DNA from: CAYRFE01 sp964423645 [NCBI: uncultured bacterium]
GTDB taxonomy: Bacteria; Macinerneyibacteriota; Macinerneyibacteria; Macinerneyibacteriales
Assembly: GCA_964423645.1 (NCBI GenBank)
Contig: CAYRFE010000011.1
Span: 33,868-97,867, forward strand
DNA: 64,000 bases
Direction of reading: 5' to 3'
The notes below the pieces were generated by a model. It saw only the letters and a list, made by a program, of their open reading frames with translations, had not been told where the DNA came from and searched no databases. Position numbers and translations under genes: made by a program. Positions 1 to 7,036 of this stretch are shown here, piece after piece. Position 1 is the stretch's first letter. Every line of letters begins with the position of its first letter.

Positions 1-1
1 C

Positions 2-295
2 GAACAAAAATCACTTGATAATAATGATTTTGATACATTGATAAAACAAATAGAAGAACGCGAGCGTCTTCTCGAAGAGACCAAAAAGGTTGATTTTTCA
101 TTGATAGACGAAAATCGCAAGGGTTCGATTCGTCAATTACTCGATGAAATCAAAACGATCGATGAAAAAAACATAATGCGGATAGAGTTGTTGAAAAATA
201 CTGTGAAAGAAGATATCGCGGGTACAGTTGAACAGAAAAAAGTTCAAAAGTATATTTCCAGTTACAATCGTATTCAAAAAGGTGTGCAAGGGTGA
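2..295 (+). CDS. 3' part of a FlgN/FliT-like flagellar chaperone-like protein (truncated by window edge)
   Basis: The reading frame is open from the first complete codon of the window to a TGA at 293-295, so this is the C-terminal part of a longer gene. The visible ~97 residues are almost entirely charged helix with heptad-like spacing, with several Glu/Lys-rich stretches and a terminal segment ending in Gln-Gly. FlgN and FliT export chaperones are small helical proteins of this kind with a similar C-terminal tail, but no residue here is diagnostic and the start lies outside the window. A TTG at 38 could be read as a start, but coding clearly continues upstream of it. The YjfB gene further along shows that flagellar regulation exists in this genome, which is weak support. 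Treat the function as a suggestion only. Confidence 0.4.
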   Translation, partial: EQKSLDNNDFDTLIKQIEERERLLEETKKVDFSLIDENRKGSIRQLLDEIKTIDEKNIMRIELLKNTVKEDIAGTVEQKKVQKYISSYNRIQKGVQG

Positions 296-351
296 ACATT
301 TCACTCGAAAACTTCTTTTTTAATTTTTTTTGAGAAAAATCTTTTTCTTTA

Positions 352-379
352 TTGACTGATTTGATTTATAATATAAAAT
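352..379 (+). promoter_or_regulatory. sigma-70-type promoter for the TolB-like lipoprotein gene
   Basis: TTGACT at 352-357 and TAAAAT at 374-379 are separated by 16 bases. The predicted start point is about 45 bases before the ATG at 433, which has its own GGAGG site. No terminator hairpin is seen between the upstream partial gene and this promoter. Confidence 0.45.
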
Positions 380-432
380 CATGGAGCAAAAAAGTAATTT
401 ATGACTAAGCAATACTATTATGGAGGTTCATA

Positions 433-1332
433 ATGAAAATCAAAGAGTGTCTTTTTTTACTGTTGTTAGGATTTCTGCTTGCTTCATGTTCCGAAGATAT
501 TACAGTGCCTAGTATTGTATTAGATAGTAATACTGAAATAGTGTTTATGAGTAAGCGTGACGGAAATGCTGAAATATATACGATGAAATCGGATGGTTCC
601 AATCTAATTCGATTAACAAATAATACTGCCGATGATTCTTACCCCTCGTGGTCTTCAGATGGAACAAAAATTGTATTTGTCAGCTTACGAGATGGTAATA
701 GAGAGATATATACGATGGACGCTGACGGTGCTAATCAAACAAGATTAACCAATTCTGTGGGCTTTGATGGCACTCCTTCATGGTCTCCCGATGATTCAAA
801 AATTGTGTTTGTGAGTGACCGCGATGGGAATTATGAAATATATACTATGAGTGTTGATGGTTCAAATCTTGTTCGGTTGACAAGTAACACTTCCTGGGAT
901 GGTGTCCCATCATGGTCACCAAATGGGCTTATGATTGCGTTTAGCAGTGAAAGAGATGGTGGGTTTGGTCAAATTTACACTATGGATATTAATGGTAATA
1001 ACCAAACTAGAATTTCTACAAACGGACAATGGGAGAGTCAGTGTTCTTGGTCACCGGATAGCACAAAAATTTTATTTACAAGTTATAGAGATGGTAATTA
1101 TGAGATTTATGTTATGAATTCAAACGGAACAAATCAACGAAGACTGTCTCATCAAGATTCAGAGGATCAACATCCTTCTTGGTCACCAGATGGTTCGATG
1201 ATAGTATTTGCAAGCAAAAGAGATGGGAATTATGAGATTTATAAAATGGACACACAAGGAAATATTTTGAAGAAAGTAACCAATCATATAGAAGATGAGA
1301 ATTATCCATGTTGCAAAAACAAACCAAAATAA
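433..1332 (+). CDS. TolB-like (PD40/WD40-like beta-propeller) lipoprotein
   Basis: The 299-residue product starts with a lipoprotein signal peptide whose lipobox ends at Cys19 (L-A-S-C), so it is probably anchored to the inner or outer membrane. The rest is about six repeats of roughly 42 residues. Each contains a Ser-Trp-Ser-x-Asp/Gly strand, a Lys-Ile-x-Phe strand, Arg-Asp-Gly-Asn, and Glu-Ile-Tyr-x-Met followed by Asp-Gly and Arg-Leu-Thr. This is the pattern of TolB-type propeller blades (PD40). It lacks the N-terminal TolB domain and is shorter than TolB, so it is not the Tol-Pal protein; similar lipoproteins are thought to be surface or periplasmic binding scaffolds. Start choice is supported by GGAGG at 422-426. 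The gene is more AT-rich than the adjacent cysteine synthase and stands alone, convergent with it. Confidence 0.8.
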   Translation: MKIKECLFLLLLGFLLASCSEDITVPSIVLDSNTEIVFMSKRDGNAEIYTMKSDGSNLIRLTNNTADDSYPSWSSDGTKIVFVSLRDGNREIYTMDADGANQTRLTNSVGFDGTPSWSPDDSKIVFVSDRDGNYEIYTMSVDGSNLVRLTSNTSWDGVPSWSPNGLMIAFSSERDGGFGQIYTMDINGNNQTRISTNGQWESQCSWSPDSTKILFTSYRDGNYEIYVMNSNGTNQRRLSHQDSEDQHPSWSPDGSMIVFASKRDGNYEIYKMDTQGNILKKVTNHIEDENYPCCKNKPK

Positions 1333-1388
1333 TTGGAGAAATGATAACTATAAATAAATTTGTGTGTTAATGAGTTTCAAGTAGCGCA

Positions 1389-2306
1389 TCATGGCGGGCA
1401 AACTGCACAGATCGAGCGAAACATCTCTGTCGATAGATAGCGATCGCCGCGATCAGCGAACAGTGTAACGACCGTGCTGCCTCTCGGGAGGTCTTTTGCG
1501 ATTTCCATCGCCCCCCACAATGCGGCACCGCTACTTATACCGCAGAAGAGTCCTTCGACCTCTGCAAGTTCACGCACGGCATTGAATGCCTCATCGTCTT
1601 TGCATATTACTTTCCCGTCAAGTAAAGACGGATTGTATATTTTGGGTACGATTGATTCGCCCATGTTTTTCAATCCTTGGATTCGGTGATTCAACTCGGG
1701 TTCGATACCGACAACTTTTACATGGGGATAATTTTTTTTGAAAAAATGTGCACAACCCATTAATGTACCGGATGACCCTATACCTGCGACAAAATAGTCA
1801 ATAGTATCGTTTGTTTGTGTGATGATCTCAGGTGCTGTGGTTTCAAAGTGAGCTTGCCAATTGGCGGGATTATCAAATTGATTGGGCATGTAATAGGTAT
1901 CTCCATGTAATTCCATTATATGGTGTGCCCGTCTGATTGCACCATCCGTTTTATCACAACCGGGGGTGAGTTCGAGCTCTGCGCCAAGTGCAAGCAATAT
2001 TGCACGTCGTTCCTCGCTGACACACGCTGGCATTAATAGTTTGATTTTATAGCCCAATGCGGCGGCAACTACTGCCATTCCGATACCGGTGTTGCCTGAT
2101 GTGGGTTCCAAAATTGTTTTTCCGGGAATCAAAAAACCCTTTGAAATGGCATCTTTTATCATAAAATAAGCGGGACGATCTTTAACTGACCCTCCGGGAT
2201 TTGATCCCTCGAGTTTTGCCATAATTCGTACACCTGTTTTTTCACTGTTCCAAACACGGGTAAGCTCGATTAACGGGGTATTGCCGATCGCTGATATGAT
2301 ACTCAT
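1389..2306 (-). CDS. cysM: cysteine synthase (O-acetylserine sulfhydrylase, CysM/CysK type)
   Basis: PLP-dependent enzyme expected to make L-cysteine from O-acetyl-L-serine (or O-phosphoserine/thiosulfate in CysM forms) and sulfide in the cytoplasm. The N-terminus has the family's Gly-Asn-Thr-Pro-Leu motif, then S-V-K-D-R with the Schiff-base lysine at about residue 42, T-S-G-N-T-G as substrate loop, and G-I-G-S-S-G-T as phosphate-binding loop. The product is 305 residues, normal for the family. The start at 2306 is preferred over an in-frame upstream ATG at 2348 because GGAGG lies just 5' of it and sequence homology would begin there. It is a single gene with its own promoter. CysM rather than CysK is suggested by overall length and wording of the motifs, but the split between the two is not secure. 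Confidence 0.9.
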   Translation of the reverse strand: MSIISAIGNTPLIELTRVWNSEKTGVRIMAKLEGSNPGGSVKDRPAYFMIKDAISKGFLIPGKTILEPTSGNTGIGMAVVAAALGYKIKLLMPACVSEERRAILLALGAELELTPGCDKTDGAIRRAHHIMELHGDTYYMPNQFDNPANWQAHFETTAPEIITQTNDTIDYFVAGIGSSGTLMGCAHFFKKNYPHVKVVGIEPELNHRIQGLKNMGESIVPKIYNPSLLDGKVICKDDEAFNAVRELAEVEGLFCGISSGAALWGAMEIAKDLPRGSTVVTLFADRGDRYLSTEMFRSICAVCPP

Positions 2307-2330
2307 GAAGCCTCCTTCGTGGTGCGAAGT

Positions 2331-2359
2331 AATATAACGTCTGTACAAACTAAATGCAA
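2331..2359 (-). promoter_or_regulatory. sigma-70-type promoter for cysteine synthase
   Basis: On the minus strand, TTGCAT (complement of 2354-2359) and TATATT (complement of 2331-2336) are 17 bases apart. The predicted start point is about 18 bases before the ATG at 2306, leaving room for the GGAGG site. No operator-like repeat was noticed. Confidence 0.45.
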
Positions 2360-2375
2360 GCAGATAATGATCATT

Positions 2376-2580
2376 TTAATCTAAATGGGTCAAATTCCCC
2401 GAAGCTTGCTTCGGCTTTGCTATTATAGTTTTGTTATTATAAGGGGTGTGGGGACGAAGTCCCCACTATATTAGAAAATAAGCCCCTCCCAAATTCAAAG
2501 GGAGGGGTTTGGGGTGGGTAAACAAATATAGTATTTTTTGGGGCGATACCCCGTAGCTTGCTGCGGGGTAGTTCATTTTT
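2376..2580 (+). repeat. dispersed ~200-bp hairpin element, copy 1
   Basis: This copy fills the gap between cysteine synthase and nitroreductase. It contains four inverted repeats in order: a 7-bp stem CCGAAGC/GCTTCGG; a 7-bp stem TGGGGAC/GTCCCCA; an 8-bp stem CCCCTCCC/GGGAGGGG; and a final stem TACCCCG/CGGGGTA extended inwards through AGC/GCT. The first and last stems are related, so the element is bounded by similar palindromes, as in bacterial interspersed mosaic elements. It carries no plausible gene. It differs from copies at 23871 and 56209 by only a few bases. Confidence 0.85.
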
Positions 2581-2588
2581 TGAAACAC

Positions 2589-3122
2589 TCATGGTATCGG
2601 ACAGGTGATATTCTCCATAAATGCAACGTCTGATAACGGACGTCGAGTTGTACGATTGGGATTATCGTCTTCCTCGTAATATCCGAATGGTATGATTGAT
2701 ATGATTTCCCAGTGACCGGGGATCGGAATAAGTTTGCGTATATCACGTTTACTACAGGTTAGCACCCAGACTGCTCCCAGACCCAAGGCATGTATGGCGA
2801 GAAGTATGTTTTGAATAGCAGCAGCTGTATCCAATTGGTAGCACATATCGTCCTCGTCATATTTTTCCCATGTGTCATGAGGATTTGCGCATACGACTAT
2901 AACTGCAGGTGCTTTTTCAACGCATTGCTGATGTGCATACGGATCGAATTGTTTGATCTTTTCTTTGTCAGTCACTACAACAAATCGCCACGGTTGACGG
3001 TTACCGCCTGAAGGAGCGAGCGTGCCGGCCTCCAGTATTGCTCTGATTTTTTCTTTTTCTATCGGTTTGTCAATAAAGGTTCGTATGCTTCTTCGTCCTT
3101 TAAGTGCGGTAAAAAGCTCCAT
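2589..3122 (-). CDS. nitroreductase family protein
   Basis: FMN-dependent oxidoreductase of the nitroreductase fold, probably using NAD(P)H in the cytoplasm; the substrate cannot be told from sequence. The N-terminus has the FMN-binding R-R-S-I-R motif, followed by A-P-S-G-G-N-R-Q-P-W, the family's second FMN loop, and a C-terminal segment with G-L-G-A-V-W and P-I-P-G typical of small family members. It is about 177 residues from the chosen ATG at 3122, which is preceded by an AAAGGA ribosome site; an upstream in-frame ATG at 3155 lacks one. A very short reading frame lies immediately upstream behind the same promoter. The 3' end abuts copy 1 of the dispersed element. Confidence 0.85.
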   Translation of the reverse strand: MELFTALKGRRSIRTFIDKPIEKEKIRAILEAGTLAPSGGNRQPWRFVVVTDKEKIKQFDPYAHQQCVEKAPAVIVVCANPHDTWEKYDEDDMCYQLDTAAAIQNILLAIHALGLGAVWVLTCSKRDIRKLIPIPGHWEIISIIPFGYYEEDDNPNRTTRRPLSDVAFMENITCPIP

Positions 3123-3133
3123 AGTCAATCCTT

Positions 3134-3319
3134 TCATTTCATACAGCGTATCCAACAGTGTATTTTTGTTTTATGAATAGCGAAGCCTTCGAGCCTAGGG
3201 TGCGGCCTGTGTGATGTGTTCTTATCAGGACATAGGGCGTGTTCTTGAATCGATTCGAAATACGTATTCGAGCGAACTGTATCAGGAACCATGCTTTTTA
3301 TAAGACGGTTGGTCGGCAT
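3134..3319 (-). CDS. possible small leader protein upstream of nitroreductase
   Basis: A 61-codon frame starts at an ATG preceded by AAAGGAGA and sits directly behind a good promoter, ending 11 bases before the nitroreductase start. I recognise no family. It has several Cys, His and Arg residues, no signal peptide and no membrane segment. The second half overlaps imperfectly repeated DNA around 3180-3200, which may mean it is a gene remnant rather than a living gene. It could be a genuine small protein, a translated leader that controls the nitroreductase, or chance. Confidence 0.3.
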   Translation of the reverse strand: MPTNRLIKSMVPDTVRSNTYFESIQEHALCPDKNTSHRPHPRLEGFAIHKTKIHCWIRCMK

Positions 3320-3339
3320 ACGAATCTCTCCTTTCTTTC

Positions 3340-3367
3340 AGTATACAAAATTATATAAAAAAGTCAA
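3340..3367 (-). promoter_or_regulatory. sigma-70-type promoter driving the small ORF and nitroreductase
   Basis: On the minus strand TTGACT (complement of 3362-3367) and TATACT (complement of 3340-3345) are 16 bases apart. The predicted start point is near 3333, a few bases before the AAAGGAGA site of the small frame at 3319. Confidence 0.5.
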
Positions 3368-3401
3368 ATCTTGTGTGTGAAAAGCGGTGAATTGTAGAAA
3401 A

Positions 3402-3440
3402 TTTATCAGTTCAAGACCTTTGCAAAATCACATTTTTTTA
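3402..3440. repeat. short dispersed repeat, copy A
   Basis: About 39 bases here match 23834-23873 with a handful of changes; the shared core is TCAAGACCTTTG followed by an A-run and a T-run. Its role is unknown. Here it lies between two divergent promoters, while the other copy touches the head of the large dispersed element. Confidence 0.45.
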
Positions 3441-3504
3441 TATAGTGGTAGAATACGAAGAATGAAATGATATGCAATGAAATATTTTTTATGTACTATT
3501 TTGA

Positions 3505-3532
3505 TTGATTTTTACGAATAGAGCATTATACT
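3505..3532 (+). promoter_or_regulatory. sigma-70-type promoter for lipoprotein at 3554
   Basis: TTGATT at 3505-3510 and TATACT at 3527-3532 with a 16-base spacer. The start point would be about 15 bases before the ATG, which is preceded by AAAGGAGTG. Confidence 0.45.
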
Positions 3533-3553
3533 GCATAAAAAAAGGAGTGATTC

Positions 3554-4180
3554 ATGAAGTATGTAATTATATCCATATGTATGTGTGTGTGCGTAATTTC
3601 ATGCTCAAAGCAAAAGTTTGATACCATGAAAGAATCGATGTTCAATAAAAGTATCAAGGGACGTGAGATGTTAATTGATGTGTATTATTCGATCGAACCG
3701 TTATATACTTTTCGATTCGCTACGATACAACTCTCTATACCAGCCACTGTGGACGATGGTTTTCCGCAAACAGCAAGCCCTGTTAGAATCAGTATTACCA
3801 ATACATCTCCGCATCCGCTTAAATTGTATACATCCCGGACGAGAATCACTCTTGGTGCCAGTGAATTCAAGTGTTTGGATAAAAAAACTGTAATAGATGC
3901 GGCGCGCCATGAAGATATGAGTTATTTAACGGAAAAACAAATTGAAAAATGGAAAGAGCGTGATCAGGGTGTGCGTGAACGTGCAGTCAATACACATTAT
4001 TTGGAAACGATCTCGATTGAAACCGGAAAAACCGTCTCAGGGGTTGTATATTTTGATCGTCTGATCCAAAATAAACTGGGGCAGGCAACTATATGTGAAC
4101 TGAGTTTGTTTTTTGAGGGAAAGGAACGTATTACCATTGCCATGAAGAATAATAAATTACTTAAAGAAGAGTTACATTAA
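3554..4180 (+). CDS. lipoprotein of unknown function
   Basis: The 208-residue product begins with a lipoprotein signal peptide (lipobox V-I-S-C, Cys17) and is therefore probably a membrane-anchored periplasmic protein. The body from about residue 45 alternates hydrophobic and polar residues and contains a phrase V-R-I-S-I-T-N-T-S near residue 80, as often seen in Ig-like or C2-like beta-sandwich domains where a ligand or partner is bound. I do not recognise a family. It has its own promoter and a strong ribosome site and is not obviously in an operon with the next gene, which also has its own promoter. Confidence 0.75.
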   Translation: MKYVIISICMCVCVISCSKQKFDTMKESMFNKSIKGREMLIDVYYSIEPLYTFRFATIQLSIPATVDDGFPQTASPVRISITNTSPHPLKLYTSRTRITLGASEFKCLDKKTVIDAARHEDMSYLTEKQIEKWKERDQGVRERAVNTHYLETISIETGKTVSGVVYFDRLIQNKLGQATICELSLFFEGKERITIAMKNNKLLKEELH

Positions 4181-4204
4181 CATAAAAATGTGAGCAAGAA
4201 ATAC

Positions 4205-4233
4205 TTGAATTACATAAAGAATGACTGTATACT
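4205..4233 (+). promoter_or_regulatory. sigma-70-type promoter for gene at 4253
   Basis: TTGAAT at 4205-4210 and TATACT at 4228-4233 with a 17-base spacer; the start point would be near 4240, with GGAGGAG between it and the ATG at 4253. Confidence 0.5.
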
Positions 4234-4252
4234 TCGGTGAATTGGAGGAGCC

Positions 4253-4897
4253 ATGGCGAGACGTTTGTTATGCGTGACGGGAAGTAGCGATTCAGATGTG
4301 CTTGAGCTTGCTGCGAATGATTTTTTAAATAATTCCGGTAAGGATCATATTGTGGTTATTGCCGATAATTCATCAAATATGGCGGTAATCGATATATTCT
4401 TGGCACGTCACCGGATTCATCAATATGATATTATATCTCCTGATATGTCAAGTATATCGTCATTACAACATGCATTAAAAACGTTGAAAAGTGCTTCAGG
4501 AATTATTCTTGACAAAACCCTCAGCGTGCATCACGCGTGCAGCACGCAACCTCTTAAGGGTTTGATTGTTGAATTATATAATGCGGGAGTTCCGATTCTT
4601 GGGTGTGTTGAGCAGTCTTATTTATTACAAACGACCTCAACTTCTCATCATGAGACCTTTTTACGCAGCCATGCTCTCGGTTTAATATCCGATCATCTAA
4701 TATTTTCACCTGCTACCTCGAATCCCGCGCATATGGCAGCGACCATGCAACGCTTAGGAGTATCACATGGTGTTGAGATCAGTCGAAGATCATGTGCGGT
4801 TTTTGTCAATGGACAACTTGATCATACACAAGGGGATGAAGTGTTGCATATAGAAACTCATATTCGTAAAAAGATACGGTATTCTTCGATACATTGA
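4253..4897 (+). CDS. cyanophycinase-like (peptidase S51 fold) protein without the catalytic serine
   Basis: The 214-residue cytoplasmic protein follows the layout of the S51/cyanophycinase fold. There is an N-terminal strand R-L-L-C-V-T-G, a Rossmann-like centre, then G-V-P-I-L-G-C-V-E-Q-S, A-L-G-L followed by S-D-H, and finally G-V-E-I-S-R-R-S-C-A-V-F-V-N-G. In S51 enzymes the equivalent steps are G-x-S-A-G with the nucleophile, L-G-L, I-D-x-H, and G-I-D-E-x-T-A. Here the G-T-S-A-G position reads G-C-V-E-Q, so the serine is missing and hydrolase activity is doubtful. The family assignment rests on order and spacing of weak motifs rather than on strong identity. It may bind a peptide or nucleotide-like ligand. 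Start is fixed by GGAGGAG and a close promoter. Confidence 0.45.
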   Translation: MARRLLCVTGSSDSDVLELAANDFLNNSGKDHIVVIADNSSNMAVIDIFLARHRIHQYDIISPDMSSISSLQHALKTLKSASGIILDKTLSVHHACSTQPLKGLIVELYNAGVPILGCVEQSYLLQTTSTSHHETFLRSHALGLISDHLIFSPATSNPAHMAATMQRLGVSHGVEISRRSCAVFVNGQLDHTQGDEVLHIETHIRKKIRYSSIH

Positions 4898-4947
4898 AAC
4901 TCATTTTCATTACAACTATCGCTCAGATGTAAATTATTCTTTTCATA

Positions 4948-4975
4948 TTGCAAATTGTACGCACAGGTATATAAT
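4948..4975 (+). promoter_or_regulatory. sigma-70-type promoter for ligA
   Basis: TTGCAA at 4948-4953 and TATAAT at 4970-4975 with a 16-base spacer. The start point is predicted near 4982, about 18 bases before the ligA ATG at 5000. Confidence 0.55.
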
Positions 4976-4999
4976 TAGCCCACATGATGGGAAGTGAAA

Positions 5000-7027
5000 A
5001 TGCGTGACATTGTTACGAAAAGAATGATCGAATTACGTAAGCTGATTGATTTTCACAATCATAAATATTACATTGAGAACAATCCCGATATTACCGATCA
5101 AGAGTTTGATATGCTCCTTAAAGAATTGGAACAATTGGAAAATGAATTTCCCGATTTGATTACATCCGATTCTCCGACACAGCGCGTCGGAAGCGATCTT
5201 GTGAAGACATTTCCGTCGTGGACGCATTTTGTGCCGATGATGTCGATCGAGAATACCTATAGCATCGATGAACTGCGTGAATTCGACGAACGGTTGAGAA
5301 AACTATTGCCGGGCGAACATATCGATTATATGTGCGAACATAAGATCGACGGCGTAAGTATCAGTCTTGTATACGAAGGCGGTGTTTTGACCCATGCATC
5401 CACCCGCGGTGACGGTATAGCGGGTGAGGATGTGATCAGTAATATCAAGACCATTCCGTATATTCCCCTTTCGTTGCCTTTAGCCGGAACAGCGGAGATA
5501 CGCGGTGAAGTGTATATGCAGAATGCTGATTTTGAAAATATCAATGCCGACCGTCAGGAAAACGGCGAACAATTATATGCAAACCCGCGCAATCTCACGG
5601 CAGGAACGTTGAAGTTACAGCTTCCGTCTGACGTAAGAAAACGTAAATTGCAGGTCTACTGCTACGGCAAAGGACGTTTTGACGGTTTGACATCTGAAAA
5701 TCAGAAGGATTATCTCGCATATCTTCGTTCGCTTGGAATGAGGACAAATCCTGAAAGCGCGTATTGCGCCACGATCGATGACGTTTGGGCATATTGCGAG
5801 GCATGGCGGGAAAAACGCTTTGCGCTGCCGTATGCGATCGACGGTATTGTCGTAAAAGTTAATTCCTTCGCATTATATGAAAAACTCGGCGCAACCATGA
5901 AAACACCGCGCTGGCTCATTGCGTATAAATATCCGGCTGAGCGAAAGATGACGGTTTTGAACGATATCATTATCAGCGTGAGCCGTACCGGTTCTTTAAA
6001 TCCGATTGCAGACCTAGAGCCGGTCCATATCGGCGGCACTGTGGTCAAACGAGCGCAACTGTATAATCTTGATGATATCCACCGTAAAGATATTCGAATC
6101 GGCGATCATGTATATATTGAAAAGGGAGGGGAGATCATCCCTAAGGTCGTTGAAGTGATATTTGAAAAACGCTCAGGGAATGAACGCGTTTTTGATATGC
6201 CAAAATCATGCCCTGTGTGTAATGGTGATGTTTCATTGGTTGAGGGGGAAGTTGCATACCGTTGTACCAATCCGTCTTGCCCTGCACAGGTGAAGGCCAG
6301 AATTTTGAATTTTGTGTCTGCCGACGGCTTTGATATTGAGCAACTCGGCGAGAAATGGATAGAAATATTCGTAGACAAAGGATTGTTGAAAACATTTGCC
6401 GATATTTTCAGACTTACGTATGATTCAGTTATCTCGATCGACCGCATGGGCGATAAATCTGCAAAAAACCTGCTGAATGCCGTTCAAGCTGCACGAACGA
6501 TCGGGCTTGGTCGCTTTATCTATGCATTGGGAATTCCCTATGTAGGGAAAAAAGCTGCGATGACGTTGGAAAAAGAGTGCGTTACTATAGAAGCGGTCAT
6601 GCAGAAGACCGCTGATGACCTGTCACAACTCGATGGGATCGGCAGTATCACAGCCAAAAGCATCGCCGACTTTTTCAGCCATGAAGCCAATCGTGAGTTC
6701 ATCGAAGATCTGTTGCGCTATGTTACGATCACGGCTAAGCGGTCTGACGGGTTGCCATGGAACGGAAAAATATTTGTCATTACCGGTACATTAACAAGTA
6801 TGGGCAGAAAAGAAGCGGAAAAACTCATCGAGTCCCTTGGCGGTACGGCGTTATCGTCGGTCAGCGCGAAAACATGTGTGGTGATTGCGGGACACGACAG
6901 CGGCTCAAAACTTCAGAGAGCAACCGAATTGGCTGTCCCTGTGTGGGATGAAGCACGTTTTTTGTATGAAGCGGGCATTCCGGATCGAGACGAAAAACAA
7001 CAGTCAAAAACTCTTTTTGACGAATAA
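5000..7027 (+). CDS. ligA: NAD-dependent DNA ligase LigA
   Basis: Joins nicks during replication and repair using NAD+. Domains appear in the usual order: Ia domain with the H-x-Y-Y motif near residue 22, adenylation domain with K-I-D-G (Lys115 is the adenylated lysine), OB fold, a four-cysteine zinc finger around residues 403-430 (C-P-V-C ... C-x4-C), helix-hairpin-helix repeats, and a C-terminal BRCT domain starting near residue 588. The 675-residue length is normal. Of two possible starts (GTG 4994, ATG 5000) the ATG is preferred because it gives better spacing from the GGGAAG sequence. Followed after 9 bases by a glycosyltransferase gene with which it is probably co-transcribed. Confidence 0.97.
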   Translation: MRDIVTKRMIELRKLIDFHNHKYYIENNPDITDQEFDMLLKELEQLENEFPDLITSDSPTQRVGSDLVKTFPSWTHFVPMMSIENTYSIDELREFDERLRKLLPGEHIDYMCEHKIDGVSISLVYEGGVLTHASTRGDGIAGEDVISNIKTIPYIPLSLPLAGTAEIRGEVYMQNADFENINADRQENGEQLYANPRNLTAGTLKLQLPSDVRKRKLQVYCYGKGRFDGLTSENQKDYLAYLRSLGMRTNPESAYCATIDDVWAYCEAWREKRFALPYAIDGIVVKVNSFALYEKLGATMKTPRWLIAYKYPAERKMTVLNDIIISVSRTGSLNPIADLEPVHIGGTVVKRAQLYNLDDIHRKDIRIGDHVYIEKGGEIIPKVVEVIFEKRSGNERVFDMPKSCPVCNGDVSLVEGEVAYRCTNPSCPAQVKARILNFVSADGFDIEQLGEKWIEIFVDKGLLKTFADIFRLTYDSVISIDRMGDKSAKNLLNAVQAARTIGLGRFIYALGIPYVGKKAAMTLEKECVTIEAVMQKTADDLSQLDGIGSITAKSIADFFSHEANREFIEDLLRYVTITAKRSDGLPWNGKIFVITGTLTSMGRKEAEKLIESLGGTALSSVSAKTCVVIAGHDSGSKLQRATELAVPVWDEARFLYEAGIPDRDEKQQSKTLFDE

Positions 7028-7036
7028 ACGGGGGAT

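Noticed and set aside
4357-4366. GCCGATAA inside the 4253 gene as a second sigma-28 promoter
   Set aside because: It lies within coding sequence, has no matching -35 at 11 bases and no gene start nearby.
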